This document shows, one piece after another, positions 24,055 to 35,789 of a stretch of DNA of 64,000 nt. How positions within the stretch are numbered: the stretch's first letter is position 1; every line of letters begins with the position of its first letter. Origin of the DNA: Lingula anatina (Eukaryota; Brachiopoda; Lingulata; Lingulida; Lingulidae). Both the position numbers and the translations under genes were made by a program. The notes under the pieces were generated by a model that was not told the DNA's origin, made no database searches, and was given only the letters and a program-made list of their open reading frames with translations. The DNA lies in NCBI RefSeq assembly GCF_001039355.2, contig NW_019776115.1, forward strand, positions 31,469 through 95,468, in the 5' to 3' direction.

Positions 24055-27000
24055 ATGTTTCTTTTACTTGCGTTTTTATCCATAGCGTTTTCTGAGGCAA
24101 CACCAGGGGGTAAGTGCTGGGGACTCAAAAATCTGGAGTCCTAATATTGTTAATTAAAAATGAAGTTAAAGAGCAGTTAAAGAAGGAGGTACATTTCTTA
24201 TATCGTCAAACCCAAGGGTGTAGGGAAATAAAGCACTTTTTTCGTTTGTTTTAGTTGACCCCTGCCAGGACTATGTGGAATTTGATGAAGCTTGGCGAAA
24301 GACAAGCTTCGGTAGTTCATATTATGCTCAAGAGATAGGAATGACCCACGAGTGGTTCCGTGTTACTGGAGATGCTGGAAATAAAGTCGCCGATACGGTA
24401 ATATTACACATAAGGTATTAAGTATAAATGAATTTTCTAAAATATCTGAGGTCGGCCGATCAGCAATATCAAAGGTAAGACAAATTCAAAATTTTATGCA
24501 AAATACACATTGGAATTTTTACAGCTATATAGTAAGGCAGCGTTAAAAAAACAAAACAGTCCAGGTTTGGTACTTTGACAGCATCTGTTTTCATTTTTGC
24601 AAGAATGAAAAGGTGAGTAGTTATGACTCTAGCCATGAATCCTTATGTCAGCCAAGATAAAATTAGGACTAAATGTATTTATTAACTTTCGAGAGCTCTG
24701 CTGTTAACAGTTTTCTACTCCATAGTTTGTTGAATTCATTTTAGTGTCCAAGTAGGAATCGTTGTGGGGTGCAATACCCTATGTGGATGTTAGGGGACCA
24801 TCCCACGGCAGCAGATGGGATAGTAAAACACACGCTGTGCTCTAGGTTGTCTTCTAGCTACTGCTGTTCCACCCCGGGAGAATCGTCTCATACCAAAGGT
24901 GACGTCATCTATGTGAGGAAATGTCCTGGGGGATATTACATTTATAGAGTGCCAAATCTGAGATATGTATGGACGTATAGGGCTGTTTGTTCAGGTAAAC
25001 GCTAGGAAATTAAGAAAGCATTCGTTCATTACTCGAATTCACAAGAAACAATTCACTTGATATTTATTAGGTACTTATGACGCACAGTGTGTTGATAAAA
25101 CATAATATAAGATAGTCTTTTCATTTATCTGTTTACATGAAGTGCGCAAACGTGCAAGGCACACACCCGCTCATACTTACACACAATGGACAATAGAAGT
25201 GTCAGCCCCCCCCCCCCCCCCCTNNNNNNNNNNNNNNNNNNNNNNNNNNNNNNNNNNNNNNNNNNNNNNNNNNNNNNNNNNNNNNNNNNNNNNNNNNNNN
25301 NNNNNNNNNNNNNNNNNNNNNNNNNNNNNNNNNNNNNNNNNNNNNNNNNNNNNNNNNNNNNNNNNNNNNNNNNNNNNNNNNNNNNNNNNNNNNNNNNNNN
25401 NNNNNNNNNNNNNNNNNNNNNNNNNNNNNNNNNNNNNNNNNNNNNNNNNNNNNNNNNNNNNNNNNNNNNNNNNNNNNNNNNNNNNNNNNNNNNNNNNNNN
25501 TTTTTTTTTGTGAAATTTGATGTTAATAAAATGATACCAGGAGCATATCATTCCACAGTCATTTATCTCCCCCAAAGTATTGGTTCAGTAGGGGTGACAC
25601 TTCTATTGTCCATTGTGTGTATATTCATTGCAGTGAAAGACACCAGTGACCCGTGCCTGGACAGTAACTGTACATACGGCTGTGTTAACAACAATGGGAA
25701 GTTTGAGTGCACCTGTCCACCTCATATGGTCAAGTCTGGGGACAGCTGTGGTCAGTTACATTGAATTATATATGAATTATATTGAATGTGATAACAAAAT
25801 ACGTTAAGAAGCTAGTTTTTATCATTTTTGTGACTGTATTAAGGAAACCATTGTAGAATACAACTTAGACATTGTGTTTTTGTATTTATTTGTTTTTTGT
25901 TATATTTGGTTCTGGTAAATTTTCCTAGGACTTATAAAGCTAAAATTTTGTCGTATATGAAATGTATATTAGTCAATCGATTTTGTTTGTTACTTGGATA
26001 ATGATAGCCAGACAGAATGGCAAATATGGTCTTATAATTATGAGGGAATCATCACTGTCTGTTCGATTTTTACTGCGTTTCTCCGTTTTCTAACTTTTAC
26101 ATTCTTCGCCGTACTAGTGTTGCCGTGCCAAGTCAACAACCCTGGCTGCAGCCATGAATGCGTCAACCAAGCTGATGGCACAACTTCTTGTCGCTGTCCA
26201 TTTTACCTCACCCTGGGCGCAGACAACATAACGTGCAGTGAGTAGAAAGGTTTATGTATACATTTGCACTGGTACCATTTTCATTATTTAAATCTAAAAA
26301 TCGAGAATTGCAGGGCCGTAGCCTCCGGGGGGGGCAGGGGGGGCAGCTGCCCCCCCTGGGATTTGAGGTGCAAAAAAAAAAAAAAATAAATAAATAATCG
26401 CAAAGGTAAAAAAAAATAAATAATTGCAAAGTTGGTATCAATTCTGTGAGAAAATACAGTCATGGCCACTAGACAATCATTCAACAATCTGTTTACAAAG
26501 GTGTACTGTTTTAGCCAACTCAGTTCATGCCGAAAAGTCCAGTTGGCATGTTGTGTTGAAAAAATGACTGTACTTATGGCAAAATGAACCCACAATTTCT
26601 GACTTCTGATTGAGCAATAAATAACAGTTAAAATGCACCAGAATGCAGTATTATACATACAGTTTAAAAAATTTTTCCACACCATGGGAGGGGGACACCC
26701 CCTCCCACACCCTCCCTCCTCGGGGGCTTCGCCCCCTTGTTTCCGCTTACTGCCCCCCCTGGCATTTTGCTCAGGCTACGGCCCTGAATTGTATATTCTG
26801 AGAATTTTGACTCATGGTTAAAAGTGTTTTAAATATTTTCAGTAAGCAAGTGCCAGACCAACAATGGCGGATGCAGTGATTATTGCCACGAAGACGGACA
26901 AGGCGATGTCGCCTGTAGTTGTCCGGCAAATCTGGTACTCGCCAGCGACAGGAAAACGTGCAGTATGGACATTCACATATAGTTCAGTGCACTATGTTTA

Positions 27001-28728
27001 AACGTCTCATAAGATATAATTTAAGTCACATTTTATTCAAAATATAAGACTTCTACGTCTCTATCAAAACTTATCTCTTAGTCACTAAGCAAATTGACGA
27101 AAAAGGTTTTTTTCGGACTTACTTTCCATATTCACTTTCAAAGCATAAAAATCTCACGTAGCCACTGTTTTTGAGTGATTCAGTTTTGAAATATGGATAA
27201 AAAGTTTAGCATTAAGGTCTACCAAACGTTTTAATTTTTTCTCCAGAAACCTCTTGCACTATTAACAACGGTGCCTGCAGTCACGTGTGCAATGACACAG
27301 ACAGTGGTGTCGTCTGCGATTGCCCTCAAAACTTGGAAATGGGAGATGATGGGAAAACTTGTGGTATATATTATAGTAAAAATCAAGCATTCTACCTACG
27401 AGAACACATGATATTGAAATATAAATATATATTATTTTTGAATTAAAATATTCTATTTTTGTTGAAAAAATACCGAATTTACCTGTTTTTTAAACCGCAT
27501 GTAAAGTGGGGTTTATATTAATTCTAGACAAAGACGTGAACGAATGTCAGAACCAAACTCCGCCATGTTCCAAATATGCTGACTGTACCAATACATTCGG
27601 GGGTTACACCTGTACCTGCAAACTCGGATACTTTGGGGACGGCTTCCAATGTTTAGGTGGGACGATAAGTATCATAGGGCTTACGTTATCAAAGCAATAT
27701 ACATGTAAAAGAGACACGCTAGCTCATGTTCTTGTTAACAAAGATAAAATATATTGATTTTTCAATATGAACTGTTGCCGTTTTCAATATACTACAAATA
27801 GAAGTAACCGATATTTCCTTCAATATCTTTTTCAGAGGAGAAGGCCACTGACCCAACAACCAAAAGGTGAGATGAGATCATTTTACAACGATTCAGTTAT
27901 ACCATAAGTATATACATGTAATACCTCGTATACGTTAGTACACAATGTATTATAGTTTCACCTGCTATGATACTAGAGATTAATAACTATACAAACTGCT
28001 CTTGATAAAAAGTTATAGTGGTGTTGGATTAGTTCAAAATAAGAAACCGTCATAAACTGATGGCAAAGTTGAATAGTCTGAGATGTCAATTTCAGAAATA
28101 GGTTGGCTTTTGGCACACGTATCGAACCTGATAAAATAAACAGCCATAGATTATCAACAATAATATTTACAGATGTGAATGTCGTATGAGGGCAGAAATA
28201 AACAGCACGTCTCCTGGGGCCATACTCTACGAGTTTCCCACCCTAATCTACGGTTTTAAAGGGGTTTGGGTACTGGAGCGAAACGCCACCATCCCTGTCC
28301 CCGTTACTGACCGCTTCCCAGATTTCTACAAAACCCGGCTGGTGCGACGTGAACTAAAGTTACCCGATCTGTACACCTGTCTACGCGTCCTTAGAGACTG
28401 TCCTTTTGATTGCGAGAGATTGGCTAAGATAACCTTAGGCGACGAGGGACTTGCCAAGAAATTCCCGGTTAAGAACTCTGCTGGCGTCGATGTTAGGAAG
28501 TCTTTGGGACAGATTTCTTGCGAGCGTTTCGGTAAAGATTTCCTTACCCCTGGCAAACGTGTGGTGACATTCTACAACCCTCCTCGTGAGTGCGGCAAAG
28601 AGGCGTCTACCCACGCATTTGACCAGCGTCTCTGTTGCTCCAATTATGACGTTTCTTATATCGGCTCTTTTAACGCCTGGAACCATAACTGCACCAAAGG
28701 GATGTCAATTACCGATATCTTTGGTTAA
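24055..28728 (+). CDS. Gene B: secreted protein with 1 D8C, 5 EGF and a Cys-rich C-terminal domain
   Basis: Ten exons: 24055-24109, 24255-24397, 24745-24994, 25634-25750, 26118-26237, 26843-26962, 27247-27363, 27528-27656, 27836-27866 and 28173-28728. The total is 1638 nt, 545 aa, in frame. Signal peptide 1-18; D8C 19-149 ([42 protein letters not shown]-like [11 protein letters not shown]); EGF 150-188, 189-228, 229-268 and 269-307; calcium-binding EGF 308-350 ([19 protein letters not shown]); linker 351-361; C-terminal domain to 545 ([40 protein letters not shown]). The C-terminal domain has 10 Cys and NST and NAT sequons. Exon 4 uses an unusual GTCAGT donor, also seen in gene D. Intron 3 contains the assembly gap. 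The gene is a paralogue of gene A without the second D8C and two EGFs. Function is unknown; it is secreted by inference. Confidence 0.87.
25207..25500. other. Assembly gap flanked by homopolymers
   Basis: A C run (about 25207-25221) precedes 278 N (25223-25500), followed by a T run. It lies inside intron 3 of gene B, so no known exon is lost. The homologous intron of gene D contains an EGF exon relic, and a counterpart could be hidden in the gap. Confidence 0.98.
26311..26786. mobile_element. MITE with 13-bp terminal inverted repeats
   Basis: The ends are CAGGGCCGTAGCC and GGCTACGGCCCTG, exact inverted repeats of 13 bp. The flanks carry a 5-bp direct repeat AATTG (26306-26310 and 26787-26791), which is a target site duplication. 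The element is 476 bp, with G- and C-runs just inside the ends, and has no coding capacity. It lies in intron 5 of gene B. The superfamily is not assigned. Confidence 0.88.
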
Positions 28729-29196
28729 ACTGTAAATGACTGTGTTCTTTTTAAGTATGCGAGATGAGTATAGGTGTTTTTCGGGCGTCACTGTTTAATA
28801 GCATACAAAGATGCATTTTATATAAAAAGTTGGAAATAGTTGTTGCTGATTAAAGTTTAGGCTGTATGCTTAACAATATATAAGATTAATTAGTTTGAAA
28901 AGAAGGACATGATATCCACGCAGGTGACCGGTGATTTACTAGAAGTTTAGGGATGGACCTAATCGTTTATTTTGATAATGTCACAAATTGCCGTGGAGTA
29001 ATTATTTTGAAAAACTCATCAATTATTTGTTATAATCATAAATTGATTATTAAGCTTGCCTCAGGTTAGTTAAAGATAGTGTTTAGGATATAGTTTTGGT
29101 TTTCTATACATACATGCATATAAAGGCATAAGATAATAAGTTGAGATGGTAATTGATTGTCATATAAATTAATGAAATAACAAAATGGAAATTTCC

Positions 29197-29560
29197 GTGA
29201 TCTGTATGTTAAATGACAAATTCGAACAAGTAGAAGTCCGGTTGTAAAACATGTAATCAGAAATAGCATAGCACACATACAGAATATTTGTTTCTTCTGG
29301 TATGTAATTCACACGTTATTGTATGAAATAAATTATATTATGTTTTTTTTTTTATTTTCTTCTGTTGGTCTATTTTAAATAAGAATTTTTAATGAAATAA
29401 AAAAGATTAATACGTGATCCGCACATTAAGTGAACAATTCCAACAAATAAAATTCTGGTTGTAATAATCCGAAACAGCAAAGCACGCGTGCAGAATATTT
29501 GTTTCTTCTGGTATGTTGTTCATACTCTATTGTATAAAATAAATTATATATTGTTACCTT
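29197..29560. repeat. Diverged direct duplication, two units of about 146 bp
   Basis: Units at about 29197-29342 and 29414-29560 share GTGATC at the start, TCTGGTTGTAA-like blocks, CAGAATATTTGTTTCTTCTG and a final AAATAAATTATAT block. Confidence 0.75.
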
Positions 29561-30176
29561 TTGAATTTCTTCGGTTGGGCTATTTTCAATAAGAATACTT
29601 CTCACACGTTTTTCATGAGAATACATGCTGTACTTGCTGTCATAACATGAATTTCCTCTTAGAATTGGCAGCCGAAAAATGTGGCTCGGTTTCTTCCGTA
29701 TAACCACAGTAGCCAAAACCAAAACCTTTAAACAGAGTCTCATTTTTAATCTTAAAATATCAACGCAAAATTGAAATAGCTTCAATTAAAAGTGAAACAG
29801 AATATACTGACAGCAGATGTTTACCCCCAAAATCATTAACTGCATAGCCATATCCACAATCGCTGCATGGTAGAAATACAGACACCATTATATATTTATT
29901 TTGAACATATTTATTCAAACAGCTTAGATGAATATTTAGTAAAAGGTCAGATTAAAATCTCAAAAAGACATTGCAGAAAGAAAGTTAAAATGAAAATGCT
30001 AAGTAAGGAGATTTTGTATATGTACAACGTTAGGAAATTAAACGTCTCTAATATAGCACAGAATTCAACGAAGAAATCAAATTTCTATAGTTTTAAAGTA
30101 AAGTCTGAGATATCACATAAAATTCATAAAAGATATATTCACATGCACGCTCATTTGTAATTCTTATGGTGACCAT

Positions 30177-30180
<4 letters not shown>

Positions 30181-30223
<43 letters not shown>

Positions 30224-30268
30224 CTTACATGTACCCTCACCCTCTATCTCTTTCTCTCACTCTCTAGG

Positions 30269-30305
<37 letters not shown>
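30181..30305. repeat. CA microsatellite followed by a poly-T tract
   Basis: A CA run at 30181-30221, a CT-rich stretch, then about 35 T (30271-30305). Nothing coding. Confidence 0.95.
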
Positions 30306-30306
<1 letters not shown>

Positions 30307-32855
30307 ACGAACATTAAGTTATTAAGTTAAAACACTATTCATCTCAATTGTTCTGCCATTAATTTATCGAACGTCTGCACCACACAAGGTCGTGCTGAAA
30401 AATCGCGCATGATGTTGACCACTGGCGTTCAAAGAGTGAACAAATATTTGCCAGATACCTTCTTATACTGGATATCAATAAATTGCTGTTTTGGTTAAGT
30501 TGTTGTCAAATGATAAGATGAAATTTTGGCAAGGAGCACTTATCTGGGACTTTGATCAGAGCAGCATCTGTCCATTAATTCGGACACACGTCGTCAACAT
30601 ACGGCGCCAGTTAACCTGTTTGGATCTTTGTCCCATGCCCTTGTCGAAAGGTTATCACAGAAGCACTTTAATCTTAAATTCAGTCATTGTATCATATTAG
30701 AATAAGGTTTATGCAAAACCAACTTTGTGTGATATATTCCGATTGATTATGGTACGGTTTGCAACATTTAAATCGACAGCAGACAGTTAATTTATTATTT
30801 AAAACTCCGAAATCGAACAGCATCGTTTCAACTTTTAAGTGTGGGGCTATCGAGTAACACCAGTTTTGGTTTATTAAAAATGGTATCCAAACGATTCTCT
30901 TTTTATTATATTATAAATATTTAGCGCGAATCACACCATTAAAACATCCCAATGCTCAAAAATATTTTTTACTTGCGAAACATTGCTCTAAAATGTATTT
31001 CATTTACATATTTTGCTCTTTGATAAGCATATTCCATATCATTTATGTAATGTATCATTTATGTAATGTATCATGATTGGCGTTGGGTCTATGTACATAT
31101 TTGTGCCATCAAACGAAATATCAACAAACCATTTTACCAAACAATAAACAAAAACATATTTTCATCAACCAGGGTTGTTTTGATGAAACATCTTCTGGGA
31201 CTTGTTTGCCAAAATCCACTCCAAATATAGATATACTTCAAATGTTTTGATCAAAGTAAATCTTCCCATATCTGACCAATAACAACAACAGCGGTAAACA
31301 AATATTGACAAAGAACAACTGTGATGATAAATAAATCACCAAATGTGACATCAGCACTTCATCACACTGTTTTTCATGACCTTAAAAGCCACATTTGAGG
31401 ACAGGTGGAACCATAACATAGATAAGGTCAATTGAGAGTACACAGCTTCGAGGACATGTACTTAAGCAAATATACGTACAGTATATGTCTTGTAACGCAC
31501 TGTACAGGTGTTAAATTATAACGATTCTGCAACGATATGGGTTGTAAAGGTGTAACTATTACGGTTTTTTAGAAACACTATTATTTAATTTAACATATTG
31601 AACATAATGTAAGACAAAAACCATCGTTTGGTAAATTCACTGTACACGTTTCCACCATACAAATCGTTCACATAAAGACTTATTCTTTGGCCACTTTTTG
31701 TTGGTGATTTGAAATGAAATAACATTCAAACGTCTCGTTTTTATAACTGCACATCAAAAGATGTTATTCATTTATCTTTAAAAAAGGAAATTTAACTTTC
31801 AGAAGTACGTAAGTCATCGCGAAATGTATCCTTATGGTCATCTCTCACCATGTGATATTCAATGCATAAGGTCTAATATTTCAATGTAAATCTTATATCG
31901 TATTACATAAACTGTTATCAGCTATATCGAAACTTGATTGATAAAAATACCCTTGAATGGATATACCATCTGCCACATTTCCGTGTACTTCCGTGTAACT
32001 GATTGCCATGTTTATAACGTCAAACACTGCCGATTGTATGTCCTTTGTCTCTTGAGACCTTTGTCTTCAGGGCTTAAGCTTATGGGTTGTTGTGGTGGTA
32101 GGGTTGAGGGGCACAACATTTTTTGAAAAAAGAAAACTTTTTGGAGAGTTAGCCTCTAATTTTTTCTCCTAGTCTATCAGAAATTTCTTTTTTGCATTTT
32201 TTCAGCGTCTAGATAATTATAAGTACCATAGGCTGTACAAAGCATCAGCCTGCATCTATTTTAGTCCTTCGCGGTTTATGGTTCAACGCGCTTGGTGTGA
32301 ATCCCAATGACAGTTTAAAAATCCCGATGAACAGTACAGTACACACTCGGTCTTGTTCGTTGCTCTTTGTACCCTTTGCAGATATATTATAATATGATTT
32401 CAATTCTGTAAGCACAAATGTAATCCGCAGTTGTAGGCACTTCGGTTACATGACTGACGTGTGATATTAAAAAAAGAGGGGGGGGGGGGGTAGAAAGCCA
32501 AAACACAGGGGACAAAAACTGACTTATTATAGCATGTTAATTAAATGTGCGGTCTGTATATAATCAGCTATACAAAAATCTGATAGCTTAAATTGGTATC
32601 TACTTAGTATAGCAGATCAGCCGAAGTCTCCTTTTCACATTTTTTTTCAAAACTACGACGATCTGTTGACAAGTGACAGGTGTTAGCAATGCCTTAGGGA
32701 AGTGGGAAGATAGTGGCCGTAGTTTGAATTTGATTATAACAGCTGTTAAAAGTATAATTTAAGGATTTTCCCACCTTCGGCAATTTCCGCAAAACTTCGG
32801 CATGTGTGGCAGGTATCATATACTGTCGTTAACTCTGCAGCAGATAGCAGTATTT

Positions 32856-32922
32856 GGTGGCTGAGCGGTAATGTTCTTAGCTGCCAAATATGGCGGAGTG
32901 GATTCGATTCTCACTCAGACCA
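32856..32922 (+). mobile_element. tRNA-like SINE head or tRNA-derived fragment
   Basis: GGTGGCTGAGCGGTAATG resembles an A box and GGATTCGATTCTCAC a B box, in tRNA order and spacing, and the segment ends in CCA. The fold is poor for a working tRNA, and a T-rich tail follows. A tRNA-derived SINE or pseudogene is most likely. Confidence 0.45.
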
Positions 32923-33210
32923 TTTTTTCTTTTCTTTTATTACTTGTATATTTATTTTTGTGAATATAAGATTTTCACACATAATATAGTGTACAAAGAG
33001 ATTCTAAAAATCGTGTATACTAATCTCTTATGGTTCAATGATTGTCGTGACAGGTATCAGCTAGTGTTATTAAAATGTACCGGGTATTCAAACGTTCATA
33101 GGAACAACTTAACAATTTAACCTAGCTAGATCGAATTTCATGGTTATTTTCTCGACCACTGATGTAATTTATAAGTGAATTTAGTCAATGCTTAAACCCA
33201 GAGTTACCTG

Positions 33211-33482
33211 CTGTGATAGGCCTACTATTACGAAAGGACATTATCTAATATTCAATTCTCATGAAAAGCTATAACCAGCAATGGTTAAGATAACGCTCAA
33301 AATGGCCAGGGTTAAATATTTTCTAGGAAATAAGTCGCGACAAGTTGCCCTCTGTGATATTAAAATGGAAAGGCATTATTTATTGTTTCAATTTTGGTGA
33401 AAAGCTATAACCAGCAAGGGTTGAAATAACGCTAAGAATGGCCGGGGTTAAATATTTTCTGAGAAAAAAATCACGACAAGTT
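33211..33482. repeat. Two-copy tandem repeat, period about 141 bp
   Basis: Both units contain GAAAAGCTATAACCAGCAA, the block ATAACGCT followed by AATGGCC, and GGGTTAAATATTTTCT, followed by a CACGACAAG-like end. Confidence 0.8.
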
Positions 33483-34419
33483 TAAATTGTTACCATCCAC
33501 ATGTAGAGTTTTGAACTGGTTTTAAAGATATGTTTTTACAATGAAATTCATATGTTTTGTACAGTACGTGGTACGGTACCAGTACATCAAAAACCTTTTC
33601 TACTATTTAAAACATTTACTGTGAGTAAGCTCCTACAGAGCATACCTTATGCACAGATTTGTCCATCTAATCAAATTCATCCTTTTTCTCTTTACTACTG
33701 TTCTAAGAGACCTGAGCATTTTCCTGCCCACAGGCCTGGTCCCTTCTCCACAGCAGTTAGATCAGTGCTCGTGTTAGATGCTACCTCGATAGTCACATAA
33801 CATGAGCAACACAGCACGCTGATCCAGCTGCCATATATGCACAGTTATAATGCAAAGAAGAGTAAATGCAATACTCGTCGTAATGGTAGTCCCCGAGGAA
33901 CCGTAGTCTGTTCCCCATTACTCAGACTAACCTTAACCTGTACTTATAATTTGGGACCCCGGATTTCCATTCATGTCACACCGACTCGGTTTAACCTCCC
34001 TAGCTAACCACAAACATAGGTTACAGTTTTTCTTTTTAAAAAGTGACCTTTTTAAGTGAAATTTTTGTACTGGACAGATATCAAACTGTTAAAACTGTTA
34101 CAGTATGTGTTTCAAATATCACACACAGTGAATGATGTAATGCCCATTGCTATAACAGTGCGGTGCGATAGTGCAGTAGATAAGTGCTCGTGCAGTGGCT
34201 ACGCCGACGCACTTTATAATAATATAGTCAAAGCACAGTCTTGGTTTAGCAGAGAGAAAAAGTTAAGGATTTTCAAACTGTCGTGCAATTGATGGAATGC
34301 AATTTACATCATTGTTAAACTTAAATTCGTAGAAGCAATGCGTCACCTTTGAGAGGCCCCCTCGGCAATATGGAGAAACCTATCTTCCTATATATGCTGA
34401 TAAACAGGTCACACATGTA

Positions 34420-34421
<2 letters not shown>

Positions 34422-34454
<33 letters not shown>

Positions 34455-34468
34455 CATGCATGTGTGTT
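34422..34468. repeat. GT microsatellite
   Basis: A GT run with GCGTGCATGCATG interruptions, in intergenic DNA. Confidence 0.9.
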
Positions 34469-35789
34469 TCACTGTCGTTTATAGTGGTTTGTAAACGTCT
34501 TTATGTCGATTGTGAAGACACGTTTGCTAATAGGCACTAATATATCCGCGAACCTTCAAACCCCCTCCCCCTTAAATGTAAACCAGTTATTAAATGAGGT
34601 AGCCACCAGAAAGTATTATTATGTCCTCTGTAATAAATTTGGTTTCAATCAAGTGAAATAAGTAAAATATAAGAAACACAAATATCGCAGCTTTGTGTTA
34701 AGGAGAATTAACTGTTGTACAATAACTCTGCAGGTTTCTGTACCTACACATTTTTCCTTCTAAAAACTGCATTTAATTTTCGCAATTTTCATTCATTCAA
34801 GAGAATTTATTCACACCATTTTGTTGCCATCTCTCTCTACCCGCTGTGATCATGAAATTCACTGTGTAAAAAGCGCAAGATTCTGCCGTGCAAATTTCAA
34901 TCTCAGTTACAGAAGTGTAAACTAAACATGACAAAATTACAATTATCAGAAGCAAAATCTGTGAATCATAAAAAAGGATGCTACCCTGGGAAGTCTCGTA
35001 AATTTAGTAAGCAATTACTTCAACTGCTTTGATTGAGCAATCTTAATTCCTTCCTCGAGAATACAATATTTTAGTTCATATACAAGAAGTTATTTTTCGT
35101 AGCTTTTATCCTGAAGCTGTGCATTTAAAAAAAACAGTCTTAAACTGTTTTATCCATACAGCTTTTACTGTTTTTAATACAACGACGCTTTCAAGGTATT
35201 TTATTCCCGATATTGAATAATTTATGTATTTTATTGGCCGAATAGACATGTATCTTCTATTATATCCTTATAATCAAATTTCGTAAATAAAGGATTTCCA
35301 AGTCCATGCCATTTAACAACACTTAAAGAAATATCTTGCATCCAAGAGTCTCCCAAGCTTAACGTATCAATAATGCAAAATATAGCAGTCTGTTTTTTAA
35401 AAATAAATTAAATACAACTAAATTCAAGGCACAATTCCCAATCGTCATCAATTTGATGAAAATTTATTGTACCTTCATTGAGCATCCACTCTCAAATATA
35501 CCGAAACTAAAAATGATTCATTAATGTACCTGCAAAATAATACCGAAATCATGTTTTCATGTCACTACTTTTCATGACTCAGTCTGTAAAAAGACTATTC
35601 TTACATCATAGATTTTTCCAATTTCTTAAAAACGTCCATTATCTTAAAAATGTGCATTGCTCATTCCTAAAATTTTTGTTTAAATATAAAAAGTCTGTCA
35701 CATTTGGTGTTTGATAAAGCGGTAATACCCAGCCCTTCTCATATCATGACATATTTTATCAGTGTATATGAACTTAAATATTCACACTT

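Larger units (their letters stand above)
28729..35789. other. Intergenic DNA between the two gene pairs
   Basis: No supported gene in about 7 kb. It holds an ATTAAA hexamer at 28849-28854 (a possible poly(A) signal for gene B), a diverged duplication (29197-29342 and 29414-29560), CA and T runs, a tRNA-like SINE fragment, a 141-bp tandem duplication (33211-33482) and the expected 3' UTR of gene C at its right end. Open frames are short and featureless. Confidence 0.65.

Noticed and set aside
26284..26821. Open frames within the MITE and its flank
   Set aside because: They arise from homopolymers and element termini; the real gene B exons lie on either side.
28326..28686. Antisense open frames over the last exon of gene B (also 49235-49420 over gene D)
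   Set aside because: They are shadows of a strongly conserved coding exon; no signal of their own.
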